IMG/VR virus record: IMGVR_UViG_3300009505_000814
Location: 1-23,712 of that record
Length of the DNA: 23,712 nt
Source: a virus
Direction: 5' to 3' (one strand)
Within the stretch, counting starts at the first letter, position 1, and each line of letters begins with the position of its first letter. Below are positions 6,677 through 14,994 of the stretch, piece after piece. Both the position numbers and the translations under genes were made by a program. The notes under the pieces were generated by a model. It was not told the DNA's origin. It did no database searches and saw nothing but the letters and a program-made list of their open reading frames with translations.

Positions 6677-6762
6677 AAATGCACAAATGCTTTACGATGT
6701 TATCATTTATGAAAGACAAAAATCAGGTAGAAGCACAACAAATAAAAAAGAATTTTAAATGA
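6508..6762 (+). CDS. Tail assembly chaperone, -1 frame extension (T-like)
   Basis: The open frame in the -1 register reaches TGA at 6762. It has the conserved-looking WGWYQSIYGLAQGDVTRFEN (34-53 counted from GTG 6508) and TKLKMHKCFTMLSFMKDKN, a pattern typical of Bacteroidota-phage proteins next to the chaperone gene. There is no ATG near its beginning; GTG 6508 immediately follows the T10 run. Expression as a frameshift fusion with the 6026 gene is therefore more likely than independent initiation. It overlaps the upstream frame by 169 nt and the next gene by ATGA. Predicted fusion size is 245 residues. Confidence 0.6.
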   Translation: MEFRTRIVASYDELFGAGGGRSLDAISQFSEKWGWYQSIYGLAQGDVTRFENITKLKMHKCFTMLSFMKDKNQVEAQQIKKNFK

Positions 6763-7229
6763 GCAATCAAGGAGTAAGAGGTTTTTATCAATTAACTGAA
6801 ACCATAAAAGAAGAACTGTTAAAAGACGTAAACGTAAACACAGTAACTACAGGGGACATCACAGACGTAAACCTTAATAAACAAGATATATTTCCACTTA
6901 GTCACATTATTATTAACAGCGTAGTAGTTAACGAGCAAACTCTAGATTTTAATATAAGTGTATTGGCCTGCGATATTGTAAATGAATCAAAGTTTCAAAC
7001 AGAAGATATATTTACCGGCAACAATGATGTTCAGAATATTTTAAACACTCAATTAGCGGTATTAAATAGGCTTATTCAAAGACTTAGAATGGGACAACTC
7101 CATACAGATATGTACCAATTATCCGGAAGCCCTAGCTTAAATCCTTTTTACGATAGGTTTGAAAATCATTTAGCAGGTTGGACGGCTACAATGGACGTAC
7201 AAATTTATAACGATATTTATATTTGCTAA
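6759..7229 (+). CDS. Conserved virion protein, possible tail terminator/completion protein
   Basis: This 156-residue alpha/beta protein starts at the ATGA overlap with the chaperone extension. The beginning MSNQGVRGFYQLTETIKEEL, the SHIIINSV strand, and the ends LNTQLAVLNRLIQRLRMGQL and GWTATMDVQIYNDIYIC recall a family seen in Bacteroidota siphoviruses next to tail genes. Position and size fit a tail-completion or neck protein that joins tail tube and connector. This role is an inference and no catalytic motif is visible. The stop overlaps the next ATG by one base. Confidence 0.6.
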   Translation: MSNQGVRGFYQLTETIKEELLKDVNVNTVTTGDITDVNLNKQDIFPLSHIIINSVVVNEQTLDFNISVLACDIVNESKFQTEDIFTGNNDVQNILNTQLAVLNRLIQRLRMGQLHTDMYQLSGSPSLNPFYDRFENHLAGWTATMDVQIYNDIYIC

Positions 7230-7792
7230 TGGAATACAATAATCTAGAAGAGGAACTAAATAATTTTTCTAAGTATGTTATTCAACAGGCTAGAACAAAT
7301 TTAACAAAGGACGATAAAAGAGGTTCTTTGTATGAATCATTGTCTGCTGAAATTATAATTGAAAACGACGCTATATTTGTTGAATTTTTAATGAATGATT
7401 ATGGAATTTTTGTGGACGAGGGAGTAAAAGGGGCGAATCCTAGATTAGTTGATAGCAATATAACCGGAAGAGTAGGAATTCAAAAAGCACCGTTCAGCAG
7501 GTTTAAATATAAATCGAAAAAACCGCCTCTAGATATTCTTATTAATTGGGCTAAAAGTAAAAATATAAGGTTTAGAGTTAAAAAAGGAAAAAAGGGCGGA
7601 GGTCAATTTAAAGTGGGTTCTTATAGGTCAATGGGATTTTGGCTACAGAAAAGCATTTACGCACAGGGTTTAAAAGGAAATAAATTTTTTTCTAAGCCTT
7701 TTGAAAGAGGCCTTAAAAGATTGGGAGACGATATAATAAACGCTTACGCTTTAGACGTTGAAAACACAATAATACTAGGAATAAAACAATAA
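7229..7792 (+). CDS. Neck/tail-completion-like virion protein
   Basis: I choose ATG 7229, which overlaps the previous TAA by one base; TTG 7223 would add two residues. The 187-residue basic protein has a KYVIQQARTNLTKDDKRGSL helix, a YGIFVDEGVKGANPRLVD segment, a Lys/Gly-rich stretch (RVKKGKKGGGQFKVGSYRSM) and the ending FFSKPFERGLKRLGDDIINA. The pattern VDEGVKG...FxxKPFE with a helical C-terminus resembles HK97 gp10-like tail-completion proteins and their Bacteroidota counterparts. It probably acts at the head-tail joint. Confidence that it is a virion assembly protein is good; the exact place is inferred. Confidence 0.6.
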   Translation: MEYNNLEEELNNFSKYVIQQARTNLTKDDKRGSLYESLSAEIIIENDAIFVEFLMNDYGIFVDEGVKGANPRLVDSNITGRVGIQKAPFSRFKYKSKKPPLDILINWAKSKNIRFRVKKGKKGGGQFKVGSYRSMGFWLQKSIYAQGLKGNKFFSKPFERGLKRLGDDIINAYALDVENTIILGIKQ

Positions 7793-7796
7793 AAAA

Positions 7797-8822
7797 ATGG
7801 CAAATATCTGTTTAAGAAATCCGCAATATAAGTCAATCGGAGTAACCAATACAAACGTTTTATCAACCGTTTTGTATCTTCTTATTGATAACACATTAAG
7901 GTACACAATAGCAAAAAATAAAGTTGATAATTCAAGCTTTACAAGTTTTGAAATTTCAGAACTAGCAAGAGATTATTTAATTATAAATTACGGAACTAAT
8001 AATTTTCCTGCTACAATTAGTGTAACCTCTGTTTTAACAAATTTTGACGATTATAACGGGACGGGAAATACTGTTGGATTGAATGCTAATTATTTTGACG
8101 TAGGTTGGGAGGCTTACGGCCTTTATGTGGACGGTGCAAATCCTATAAATCCGGTTTATAGGTCAATAAGTGGAGGGACTTGGTTATTGGCTGCAGATTC
8201 ACTTTCTTTTTCAGTTAATAAATTTGAGGTTTTTTGGCCTAAAGACGTTGGCGGTTATGTGGCAGGAATGGACGCAGCAGGATTGCCTACTATTCACTTT
8301 ATAGGTCCAACAGCTACAAGCTACCAAGCTAATAATATAGACGAGGAATTAAAAATAACTAGAATTAATTGCAGTAAATACGGGGACGGTAGAGAGATTA
8401 TATTTGTTAATAAATTTGGAGTTTCACAGGAGCTTTGGTTTTCATTAAAAGAAGTTCAAAATCTTGGCAGGAAAAACGAATCTTATAAATCAAATACAAT
8501 GTATCTACAAGATGATATAGACCCTTACTACGATACTAGCGATGCGCCGGTAAAGACATTTAATACACAAGCTAAAAAAACCTACACGCTGAGCTCGGGT
8601 TATTATCCTGAATGGGCGGTTGAATATTTTGAGCAGCTACTATTAAGTGAATATGTATGGATGAAAGTTTATAGGAGGCAAAATCCCTCCGCAAGCCCGG
8701 TAACGATACCGGTAAAGGTTAAGTCATCATCAATAAAAATAAAGACAAGCTTAAACGATAAGTTAATAGATTATACAATAGAGTTTGAAGATGCTTTTGA
8801 TTATATAAATAACATACGATAA
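7797..8822 (+). CDS. Tail structural protein (unknown part)
   Basis: This 341-residue, largely beta protein has no signal peptide. It starts MANICLRNPQYKSIGVTNTN after a run of A. The middle has a Gly/Asn-rich region (TNFDDYNGTGNTVGLNANYF). The C-terminal half holds YGDGREIIFVNKFGVSQELW and SLNDKLIDYTIEFEDAFDYI, features I associate with tail-tip proteins of Bacteroidota phages. It precedes an even larger tail protein, so a distal-tail or baseplate hub role is possible. No enzyme motif is seen. Confidence 0.55.
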   Translation: MANICLRNPQYKSIGVTNTNVLSTVLYLLIDNTLRYTIAKNKVDNSSFTSFEISELARDYLIINYGTNNFPATISVTSVLTNFDDYNGTGNTVGLNANYFDVGWEAYGLYVDGANPINPVYRSISGGTWLLAADSLSFSVNKFEVFWPKDVGGYVAGMDAAGLPTIHFIGPTATSYQANNIDEELKITRINCSKYGDGREIIFVNKFGVSQELWFSLKEVQNLGRKNESYKSNTMYLQDDIDPYYDTSDAPVKTFNTQAKKTYTLSSGYYPEWAVEYFEQLLLSEYVWMKVYRRQNPSASPVTIPVKVKSSSIKIKTSLNDKLIDYTIEFEDAFDYINNIR

Positions 8823-8840
8823 CATAGAATAACATAGATG
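8811..8840 (+). repeat. Three tandem 10-nt repeats at gene junction
   Basis: AACATACGAT, AACATAGAAT and AACATAGATG stand head to tail, ending in the ATG of the next gene. The first unit carries the end of the 7797 gene. It is probably a local slippage duplication around the start site; an RBS-spacing effect is possible. Confidence 0.6.
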
Positions 8841-11297
8841 CAGCAGCTAGAATTATACATTGAGGGGAACAGGATTGATTTATTCAAAGACGAAACGGTT
8901 TCTATTACGCAGACAATTCAAAACGTAAAGGATATAAGTAAAATTTTTACATCATTTACAAAAACGTTCTCGCTGCCTGCTAGTAAAAACAATAATAAAA
9001 TTTTTAAGCATTTTTATAATTATAATATCGCAGATGGGTTTGATGCAAGAATAAAAAAATCTGCAGAAATACAACTTAATTCAATACCTTTCAAAACAGG
9101 TAGGATAAAGCTAGAGGGAGTGGAGTTAAAGGATAATGTGGCTTACATTTATAGAATTACATTTTTTGGAAATACGGTTGAACTGCCGGATATTATAGGA
9201 GACGACAAGTTAGGCTCGCTCCCATTTTCAGGCTCTGATTATCAACTTACTTACAGCCCCGACGAAATTAAAGAATTTTTATCTAAAGACAAAACATCTT
9301 CAGGAACAGGAGTAAATGAAAATATAATAGTACCTTTAATTACTCACTCTCAAAGACTTTTTTATGATAGTGTGGCGCATACGAACGGCGACGGAAATCT
9401 TTTTTACCATACAGGTTCAGGCCAAAATTTGCACGGTGTTTTTTGGAATGAGCTAAAATATGCGGTTAGGCTTTATGCTATTATTGAACAGATTGAAGAA
9501 AGATATAGCGCAGCAAATGGCTATGAATTTCCTATACAATTTTCTAGGGATTTTTTTAATGTAAATAACCCGGAGTTTTATAATCTTTATATGTGGTTGC
9601 ACAGGAAAAGCGGAAACGTTGAACCGGCATCACAAGTGACAAGTTATACGTCGCCAATTACAGGGTGGTCAGTAGTTAACCCTGTTGCGGTTATACCGTC
9701 GGGACAGGGGTTTTATATTCCTAGCCTTTATGTAAATCAGCCCAATGGAATAACGAATTGGGAAGTAGAGTTTACGACGGCCAATACAACAGACCCGTAC
9801 AGGCTTGTAATTTCATTAAATGGTACGGTTATTTATACGTCGCCTTTTACAGTTACCGGCTCTTTTACGTTTAATCAAAACCCTCAATTAGTTGGGGACG
9901 GTCAGTATGTTATAAGCGTTCAGCATTCAGAAGTTATTACGTTTTCAAGCGTTGAGATTAGGGTTATAGGATTTGTTTCAACTCCGCAGGCAGTTCCTTA
10001 TACAGACACTTTATTTTTAAATCAAGCGTTTACAGTTCAAAAACAATTTACATTTGTAGTTTCAGAGCAAATACCTGATGTAACAATAATGTCTTTCTTA
10101 ACAGGGCTGTTTAAGGCATTTAATTTGGTTGCCTATGTAAATGATACCGGGACAATAATAGTAAGGCCTCTAGATGCAAAATTAGGCACAGCAGACTATA
10201 GTTATTATACCTCCGCAGATATTGACGGAAACGATGCGCCGGTAAAATACGATATATCACAATTTGTAGATGTTACAAAAAGTCAAGTAAATGCTGCTTT
10301 ACCTTATAAGGAAATTCTTTACAAATATGACGGCCTCGGAACTTACCTTGCAAAACAGCACGAGCAATTATCCGGCTCCGGTTGGGGAACATTAAAATAT
10401 ATCGGCGGTACAAATTCAGACGGAACAGGAGGTCAAAATTATAATGCTTCAACACAAGTTTACAGAGTTTCAGTACCATTTGAGCATATGAAATTTGAGC
10501 GTTTAATAGATGCGGACAATAGCAATCTTACGACGGTGCAATGGGGTTATTCTGTAAATGAAAGTCAACAGGCTTATATTGGTTTACCTCTTATATTTTA
10601 CGCAGAATTTATACCTGTTGATATTGGTACGAATACTAGAATTAGCTTTATGGAAAGCGAAACTACAAAGTTTCGTTTAGACTCTTATTACGTTCCGTCG
10701 AATAGTTTAAATTTAGACTTAACGCAGGGCGGAGAAAATATACACTTTAATCTTGAATTAAACGAGTGGACGGGAGGTAGTGGTTTTAACGAAACCCTAT
10801 TTAATAACTTTCATAGTGAGTACATAATTGCAGTATTTAATGAGAGCAGGAGAATAACAAAAGTAGATGCTTATTTGCCTTTAAGAATTTTATATAATTT
10901 CAAGCTAAACGATATTTTTACAATAATAGATAGGGAGTATATTATAAATTCAATTACTACAAATTTACAGACCGGTAAAAGCTCAATGGAATTATTAAAC
11001 AGAGTTTATAAAAACGGTCAAGGTGGAGTTAACCCTCCTCCGACCTTATTACCTCCTAGTAATTTAAGAGTAACAGGAACGACGCAAAGTTCAATTTCTG
11101 TGGCTTGGGATTTACCTGCTTCACAGGTAGACAACTTTCAAATAGACTTACAACAAGCTCCATTCACAACAGTAAGCGGAACGACCACGTCTTACACGTT
11201 TAATAATTTGCAAGGTCAAACCATTTATAGGATTGGAATAGCCTCTATTTTACAAGGCCAATATTCGCAAACTGTTTTTATAGACGTACCATTATAA
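8838..11297 (+). CDS. Large tail protein with C-terminal fibronectin type III domain
   Basis: This 819-residue protein begins MQQLELYIEGNRIDLFKDET, with an ITQTIQNVKDISKIFTSFTK segment typical of large Bacteroidota-phage tail proteins. The body is beta-rich with many short Thr/Ser/Asn-rich strands. A proline hinge (PPPTLLPPSN, from about 733) leads to a terminal domain of about 80 residues (LRVTGTTQSSISVAWDLP... to the end) with the FN3 pattern: SISVAW on strand B, FQIDLQQA and YTFNNLQGQTIYRIGIAS. FN3 domains on virions often bind carbohydrate on the cell surface. The position between the tail-tip gene and the tape measure suggests a tail tip or fibre-base role. No peptidase motif is visible. 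Confidence 0.65.
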   Translation: MQQLELYIEGNRIDLFKDETVSITQTIQNVKDISKIFTSFTKTFSLPASKNNNKIFKHFYNYNIADGFDARIKKSAEIQLNSIPFKTGRIKLEGVELKDNVAYIYRITFFGNTVELPDIIGDDKLGSLPFSGSDYQLTYSPDEIKEFLSKDKTSSGTGVNENIIVPLITHSQRLFYDSVAHTNGDGNLFYHTGSGQNLHGVFWNELKYAVRLYAIIEQIEERYSAANGYEFPIQFSRDFFNVNNPEFYNLYMWLHRKSGNVEPASQVTSYTSPITGWSVVNPVAVIPSGQGFYIPSLYVNQPNGITNWEVEFTTANTTDPYRLVISLNGTVIYTSPFTVTGSFTFNQNPQLVGDGQYVISVQHSEVITFSSVEIRVIGFVSTPQAVPYTDTLFLNQAFTVQKQFTFVVSEQIPDVTIMSFLTGLFKAFNLVAYVNDTGTIIVRPLDAKLGTADYSYYTSADIDGNDAPVKYDISQFVDVTKSQVNAALPYKEILYKYDGLGTYLAKQHEQLSGSGWGTLKYIGGTNSDGTGGQNYNASTQVYRVSVPFEHMKFERLIDADNSNLTTVQWGYSVNESQQAYIGLPLIFYAEFIPVDIGTNTRISFMESETTKFRLDSYYVPSNSLNLDLTQGGENIHFNLELNEWTGGSGFNETLFNNFHSEYIIAVFNESRRITKVDAYLPLRILYNFKLNDIFTIIDREYIINSITTNLQTGKSSMELLNRVYKNGQGGVNPPPTLLPPSNLRVTGTTQSSISVAWDLPASQVDNFQIDLQQAPFTTVSGTTTSYTFNNLQGQTIYRIGIASILQGQYSQTVFIDVPL

Positions 11298-11307
11298 AAA
11301 ATTAATT

Positions 11308-11460
11308 ATGATAAAAAATATAATAGATTTACTTCAAGTAGTAAATGGAGAAACAGAAAACATAAGAATTGCACAAGGGAAAAATGCTTTACCTAAAGAT
11401 TTTAAAGGGGCTGTGAAATTAATAAAAAAACAATTTAAAAATGGTAGTAAAAGAATATAG
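11308..11460 (+). CDS. 50-residue basic small protein before tape measure
   Basis: ATG 11308, after TAAAAAATTAATT, encodes 50 residues ending in TAG at 11458-11460. It overlaps the tape-measure start (11441) by 20 nt. The product begins MIKNIIDLLQVVNGETENIR and is Lys-rich at the C-terminus (GAVKLIKKQFKNGSKRI), suggesting a small helical nucleic-acid- or protein-binding peptide. The overlap implies translational coupling to the tape measure gene. Function unknown. Confidence 0.55.
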   Translation: MIKNIIDLLQVVNGETENIRIAQGKNALPKDFKGAVKLIKKQFKNGSKRI

Positions 11461-13492
11461 CTTAAAGGTTGATACTGCAACTGCTCAAAAAAATGTCGAC
11501 GAGTTAAACAGTTCTTTTGAGGCTCAAACTGAACTAATTGATGAACTTGAAAATGACTTATTTGATTATGAAAAGGCATTAAAAAAGACATCAAAAACTA
11601 ATTTAGCTGCTAGGGAAAGCCTAAACAAAAAAATACAAAAGACAAAGGACGCTTTAAAGGACGAAAAAAAAGGACTAAAGGACGTTACTAAGGAACGCAA
11701 AAAGGCAAATGAATCACTAAAGGAAGCAGAAGAAAATGCTGCTGACTACAGCGGAGTTTTAGGAGTAATAGATTCTAAGACCGGCGGCCTTATTTCGGGC
11801 TTTACCGGAATGACTAAAACAATAGGCGGTGCAACAAAAGGTTTCAACCTTATGAAAGTCGCTATTATTGGAACAGGAATTGGCGCATTACTAATTGCAT
11901 TAACATCATTATCAGCTGCCTTTACATCTTCAGAAAAGGGGCAAAATAAGTGGAATAAAATAATGGGTATTATCGGGGCAACAGTTTCCGTATTTACAGA
12001 CCGTTTAGCTACACTAGGGGACGGCTTAATTAATTTATTTACTAGCCCGGTAGAAACGCTTAAAAACTTTGGGAAAAGCGTTAAGGAATTTGTAATGGAT
12101 AAAATTGATGCTGCTGTTGAAAGTCTTGGTTTTATGGGTTCTGCAATAAGCAAACTTTTTTCAGGAGATTTTTCGGGTGCGCTAGAAGATGCCGGGAAAG
12201 GTATTGTAGGATTGAATAGGGCTTTAAATCCTGCCGTTATAATTACGGAAGCTTTAATTGATAGCACAAAAGAACTTACTAAAGAAATACTAGAAGAGGG
12301 AAAAGCGGCTTCAAAAATTGCAGACCAAAGGGCAACAGCTGATAAATTAGACAGGCAGTTAATTATTGATAGGGCTATTGCAAATAAAGAAAGAGCAGAC
12401 CTACTACAAAAGGCCGTTGATAAAGAAAAATTTACTCTTCAGGAAAGAATAGGCTTTTTAACTTTAGCAGGACAAAAAGAAGATGAAATAACCGCCAAAG
12501 AAATACAAGCAGCCAATTTAAGATTAGAGGCAAAAATTGCAGAAAATGCTTTAGGAAATTCTACAAAAGAGGATTTAGAAGAAGAAGCTAATTTAAGAGC
12601 AAATCTTATAAATTTAGAAACTGCAAAATTAGCAAAAGCTAAAGAGGTTACAAGTCAAATAATTGCCTTAAATGCTGAAGCAGCAGCAGAAGAACAAAGG
12701 TTAAAAGACGAGAAAAAGTTAAAAGACGATGAAGCGCAGGCAGCAGAGGATTTAAAAGCTGCTGAATTAAAAGCTTTAAAAGAGGAAATAAAAAACGCTG
12801 AAGCGGTTACTGAAGATGAACGCAGGGCGTTAGAAATTGAAAAGGTAGGTAAACACTATGACAAACTAATCGCAGAGGCTAAGAGGCTAGGATTGGAAAC
12901 TGCCGGTTTAGAAAAAGCAAAGAATAATGCTTTAAATAAATTCAGTAAAGAAAACTCTAAAAACGAGATTAAGTGGGACGAAATGACCTCAAAGGAAAAA
13001 GGCAAAATTGCTGCCGACGGCCTTAATAATCTTGCATCAATATTGGGAGAAGAAACCGCAGCAGGAAAAGCAGCCGCAATAGCAGCAGCAACAATAAGCA
13101 CATTTCAATCAGCAACAGATTCCTATAAATCTCTAGCAGGGATTCCAATAATAGGACCTGCATTGGGATTTGCCGCAGCCGGTGCAGCAGTTGTATCAGG
13201 ATTTGCACAGGTTAAATCTATTACAAAAACTAAAGTACCTACACTAGCAGGAAAAACAGCACCGTCGGCAGGTTCAGGAGCTACACCCTCTGCGCCGTCA
13301 TTGGGGACTGCTCCAACAATACCGTCTTTACCTCCTGCATTTAATGCGGTTGGCTCTTCGGACACAAACCAACTTGCAGATGCAATAGGCGGTCAATCAC
13401 AGCAGCCTGTTCAGGCCTATGTAGTTTCCAACGATATATCAACTGCACAAGAATTAGACAGAAATATTGTTCAGGGCGCAACAATAGGATAA
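11441..13492 (+). CDS. Tape measure protein
   Basis: This 683-residue protein has the layout of a siphovirus tape measure protein: a long N-terminal coiled coil (about 10-100, rich in Lys/Glu), a hydrophobic helix at 138-161 (MKVAIIGTGIGALLIALTSL), a second amphipathic/hydrophobic part (about 172-240), a second long Ala/Glu/Lys coiled coil (about 395-500), and an Ala/Gly/Ser/Pro-rich C-terminal tail. Tape measure proteins set tail length at roughly 0.15 nm per residue, which would give a tail of about 100 nm. The hydrophobic stretch probably inserts in the host membrane during DNA entry. The gene closes the tail block; a late-type promoter motif follows it. Confidence 0.85.
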   Translation: MVVKEYSLKVDTATAQKNVDELNSSFEAQTELIDELENDLFDYEKALKKTSKTNLAARESLNKKIQKTKDALKDEKKGLKDVTKERKKANESLKEAEENAADYSGVLGVIDSKTGGLISGFTGMTKTIGGATKGFNLMKVAIIGTGIGALLIALTSLSAAFTSSEKGQNKWNKIMGIIGATVSVFTDRLATLGDGLINLFTSPVETLKNFGKSVKEFVMDKIDAAVESLGFMGSAISKLFSGDFSGALEDAGKGIVGLNRALNPAVIITEALIDSTKELTKEILEEGKAASKIADQRATADKLDRQLIIDRAIANKERADLLQKAVDKEKFTLQERIGFLTLAGQKEDEITAKEIQAANLRLEAKIAENALGNSTKEDLEEEANLRANLINLETAKLAKAKEVTSQIIALNAEAAAEEQRLKDEKKLKDDEAQAAEDLKAAELKALKEEIKNAEAVTEDERRALEIEKVGKHYDKLIAEAKRLGLETAGLEKAKNNALNKFSKENSKNEIKWDEMTSKEKGKIAADGLNNLASILGEETAAGKAAAIAAATISTFQSATDSYKSLAGIPIIGPALGFAAAGAAVVSGFAQVKSITKTKVPTLAGKTAPSAGSGATPSAPSLGTAPTIPSLPPAFNAVGSSDTNQLADAIGGQSQQPVQAYVVSNDISTAQELDRNIVQGATIG

Positions 13493-13495
13493 ATA

Positions 13496-13523
13496 CAAAA
13501 AATAATAAAATAAACGTTATAAT
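13496..13523 (+). promoter_or_regulatory. Late-promoter-like motif, copy 2
   Basis: CAAA at 13496-13499, 15 nt, then CGTTATAAT at 13515-13523, ending 3 nt before ATG 13527. It stands in the 34-nt gap after the tape measure gene, at the junction of tail and head genes. It is the closest copy to that at 6014, with nine identical bases in the core. Confidence 0.5.
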
Positions 13524-13526
13524 AAT

Positions 13527-14129
13527 ATGAGAATAGTAGAACTAATATTAGACGAGGAACAAGAAGAAAGCGGAATTGAAGCAATTTCAATCGTTGAAAG
13601 CCCGGCCATAGAATCAGACTTTGTTGCCTTAAAAGGCGAGGAAATAAAACTAGCAGAAGTTGACAAAGAAAAAAGAATTTTACTAGGGGCTTTATTAATA
13701 CCAAACAAACCAATTTATAGAAAAGGAAAAGAGGGAGATTATTATATATTTTTTTCAAAAGATACTATTTCTAAGGCCTCTCAAATGTATCTAAGAAATG
13801 GCAGACAAAATAATTCTACCTTAGAACACTCTAAAGACTTAAAAGGTTTGACTTTGGTTGAAAGTTGGATTGTTGAAGACGAGGTACAAGACAAATCTAG
13901 GAAATACGGATTGAACGTACCTGTTGGAACGTGGATGGGTGCAGTAAAAGTTAACAATGAAGAAATTTGGCAAGAATATGTTAAGACAAATAAAGTTAGG
14001 GGTTTTTCTATTGAGGGCTACTTTGCGGATAAAATGGAATCACCTAAAGAAGAGATTAAAGAAGATATGTCAAGTCAAAATGATAAGGAGACTTTACTAA
14101 AAATAATTGAAATTTTAAAAAATGAATAG
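13527..14129 (+). CDS. XkdF-like prohead protease
   Basis: This 200-residue protein resembles the XkdF-like putative serine protease family (Peptidase_S78-type). The N-terminus IEAISIVESPAIESDFVAL is the usual substrate-like opening. The likely catalytic His is H101 in NNSTLEHSKD, and the likely nucleophile is S161 in KVRGFSIEGYF. Between them are VESWIVED and VPVGTWMGAVKV, also typical of the family. The last 30 residues are acidic/helical and may act as a scaffold-like or cleaved tail. It matures the capsid by cleaving scaffold and capsid N-termini. Neighbouring scaffold and capsid genes support this. Confidence 0.8.
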   Translation: MRIVELILDEEQEESGIEAISIVESPAIESDFVALKGEEIKLAEVDKEKRILLGALLIPNKPIYRKGKEGDYYIFFSKDTISKASQMYLRNGRQNNSTLEHSKDLKGLTLVESWIVEDEVQDKSRKYGLNVPVGTWMGAVKVNNEEIWQEYVKTNKVRGFSIEGYFADKMESPKEEIKEDMSSQNDKETLLKIIEILKNE

Positions 14130-14289
14130 AAACAATACAAAAAATAAAGGTATTTACATAGGTAGTAGGACAAGCCCTAAAGGCAGTTCTAGAGCCTGTT
14201 TGTGTTGGGACGCTAATACCTACTCTAGAAGTTGTTGCGATGGCTCTATTCAAGCGCAAGGCATAGGAAATATTACAGAATCAAATTGA
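14122..14289 (+). CDS. 55-residue cysteine-rich capsid-operon microprotein
   Basis: ATG 14122 overlaps the protease-gene end by 8 nt and runs to TGA at 14287-14289. Four Cys lie in a compact block, C26-x-C28 and C38-C39 (RACLCWDANTYSRSCCDGSI), before QAQGIGNITESN. A similar pattern occurs, to my knowledge, in small proteins between protease and capsid genes of other Bacteroidota phages. The cysteines could bind metal or form disulfides in the virion. Function unknown. It is easily missed in annotation because of its size. Confidence 0.65.
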   Translation: MNRNNTKNKGIYIGSRTSPKGSSRACLCWDANTYSRSCCDGSIQAQGIGNITESN

Positions 14290-14294
14290 AAATG

Positions 14295-14322
14295 CAAAAT
14301 TAAAATTAATAATCGTTATATA
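14295..14322 (+). promoter_or_regulatory. Late-promoter-like motif, copy 3
   Basis: CAAA at 14295-14298, 15 nt, then CGTTATATA at 14314-14322, ending 7 nt before ATG 14330. It lies in the short gap before the scaffold and capsid genes and could boost their high expression. Confidence 0.45.
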
Positions 14323-14329
14323 AGTAATT

Positions 14330-14983
14330 ATGAAATCAACCGAAATGTTAAACCAAATTAAAACGCTTCTAAATATTGAAGTAAAACTTGAAGAAACCAA
14401 GCTAGAAAATGGAACTGTAGTTACTGCAGAATCATTTGAAAAAGGCAAGGAAATCTTTATAGTAACAGACGACGAAAAAGTCGCTTTACCTGTTGGCGAG
14501 TATTTGCTAGAGGACGGCAGATTAATAGTAGTCGAAGAAGAGGGAACTATTGCAGATATTAGAGAAGTTTCTGACGAAGCACCTGCAAAAGAAGAGGAAA
14601 CAAAAGAAGAGGAAGAGACAGAGGATTTAGAAGAAGAGGAAAAAGAAAAGGCAGATGTTGCAGATTGGCAGGGAATGGAAAAAAGAATCCAAAACCTAGA
14701 AGATGCTATTGCAGATTTAAAAGCTGACAAGGAAAGCAAAATGCAAGAAGAAGAAATGTCAAATGTAGCACAAGCACCTTTGAAATCTAGAACAGTAAAA
14801 GAAGAATTTTCAGAAGAATTACCTGAACAGGTACAAGCTGAATTATCTAAAGCTGCTGCAAAACCAATAAAGCACAATCCTGAAGCAGAAACAAAAAAAA
14901 TAAAAAGGGTTGAATTTGGAAAAGGGAAGTTTGAAACAACTTTGGATAAAGTAATGGCACATATAAGTAAAATTAAAAATTAA
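14330..14983 (+). CDS. Acidic capsid scaffold-like protein
   Basis: This 217-residue, very acidic protein sits directly before the major capsid gene. The N-terminal part (about 15-80) has beta strands with GTVVTAESFEKGKEIFIV and LPVGEYLLEDGRLIVVEEEG. Next comes a long Glu/Lys-rich stretch (about 84-110), a coiled coil (MEKRIQNLEDAIADLKADKE, about 116-135) and a basic C-terminus ending KVMAHISKIKN. Coiled coil plus acidic linker plus basic, capsid-binding C-terminus is the usual scaffold layout. It is probably cleaved or expelled during head maturation by the upstream protease. Role inferred from context and composition. Confidence 0.65.
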   Translation: MKSTEMLNQIKTLLNIEVKLEETKLENGTVVTAESFEKGKEIFIVTDDEKVALPVGEYLLEDGRLIVVEEEGTIADIREVSDEAPAKEEETKEEEETEDLEEEEKEKADVADWQGMEKRIQNLEDAIADLKADKESKMQEEEMSNVAQAPLKSRTVKEEFSEELPEQVQAELSKAAAKPIKHNPEAETKKIKRVEFGKGKFETTLDKVMAHISKIKN

Positions 14984-14994
14984 AATAAAAAAAA

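Noticed and set aside
11746-12267. Long minus-strand ORF inside the tape measure gene
   Set aside because: It is a mirror frame of a low-complexity coding region and has no recognisable features; all supported genes are on the + strand.
14281-14877. Ser-rich minus-strand ORF of 198 codons opposite the acidic scaffold gene
   Set aside because: The Ser-rich composition is the antisense of Glu-rich codons; the sense frame fits the capsid operon.
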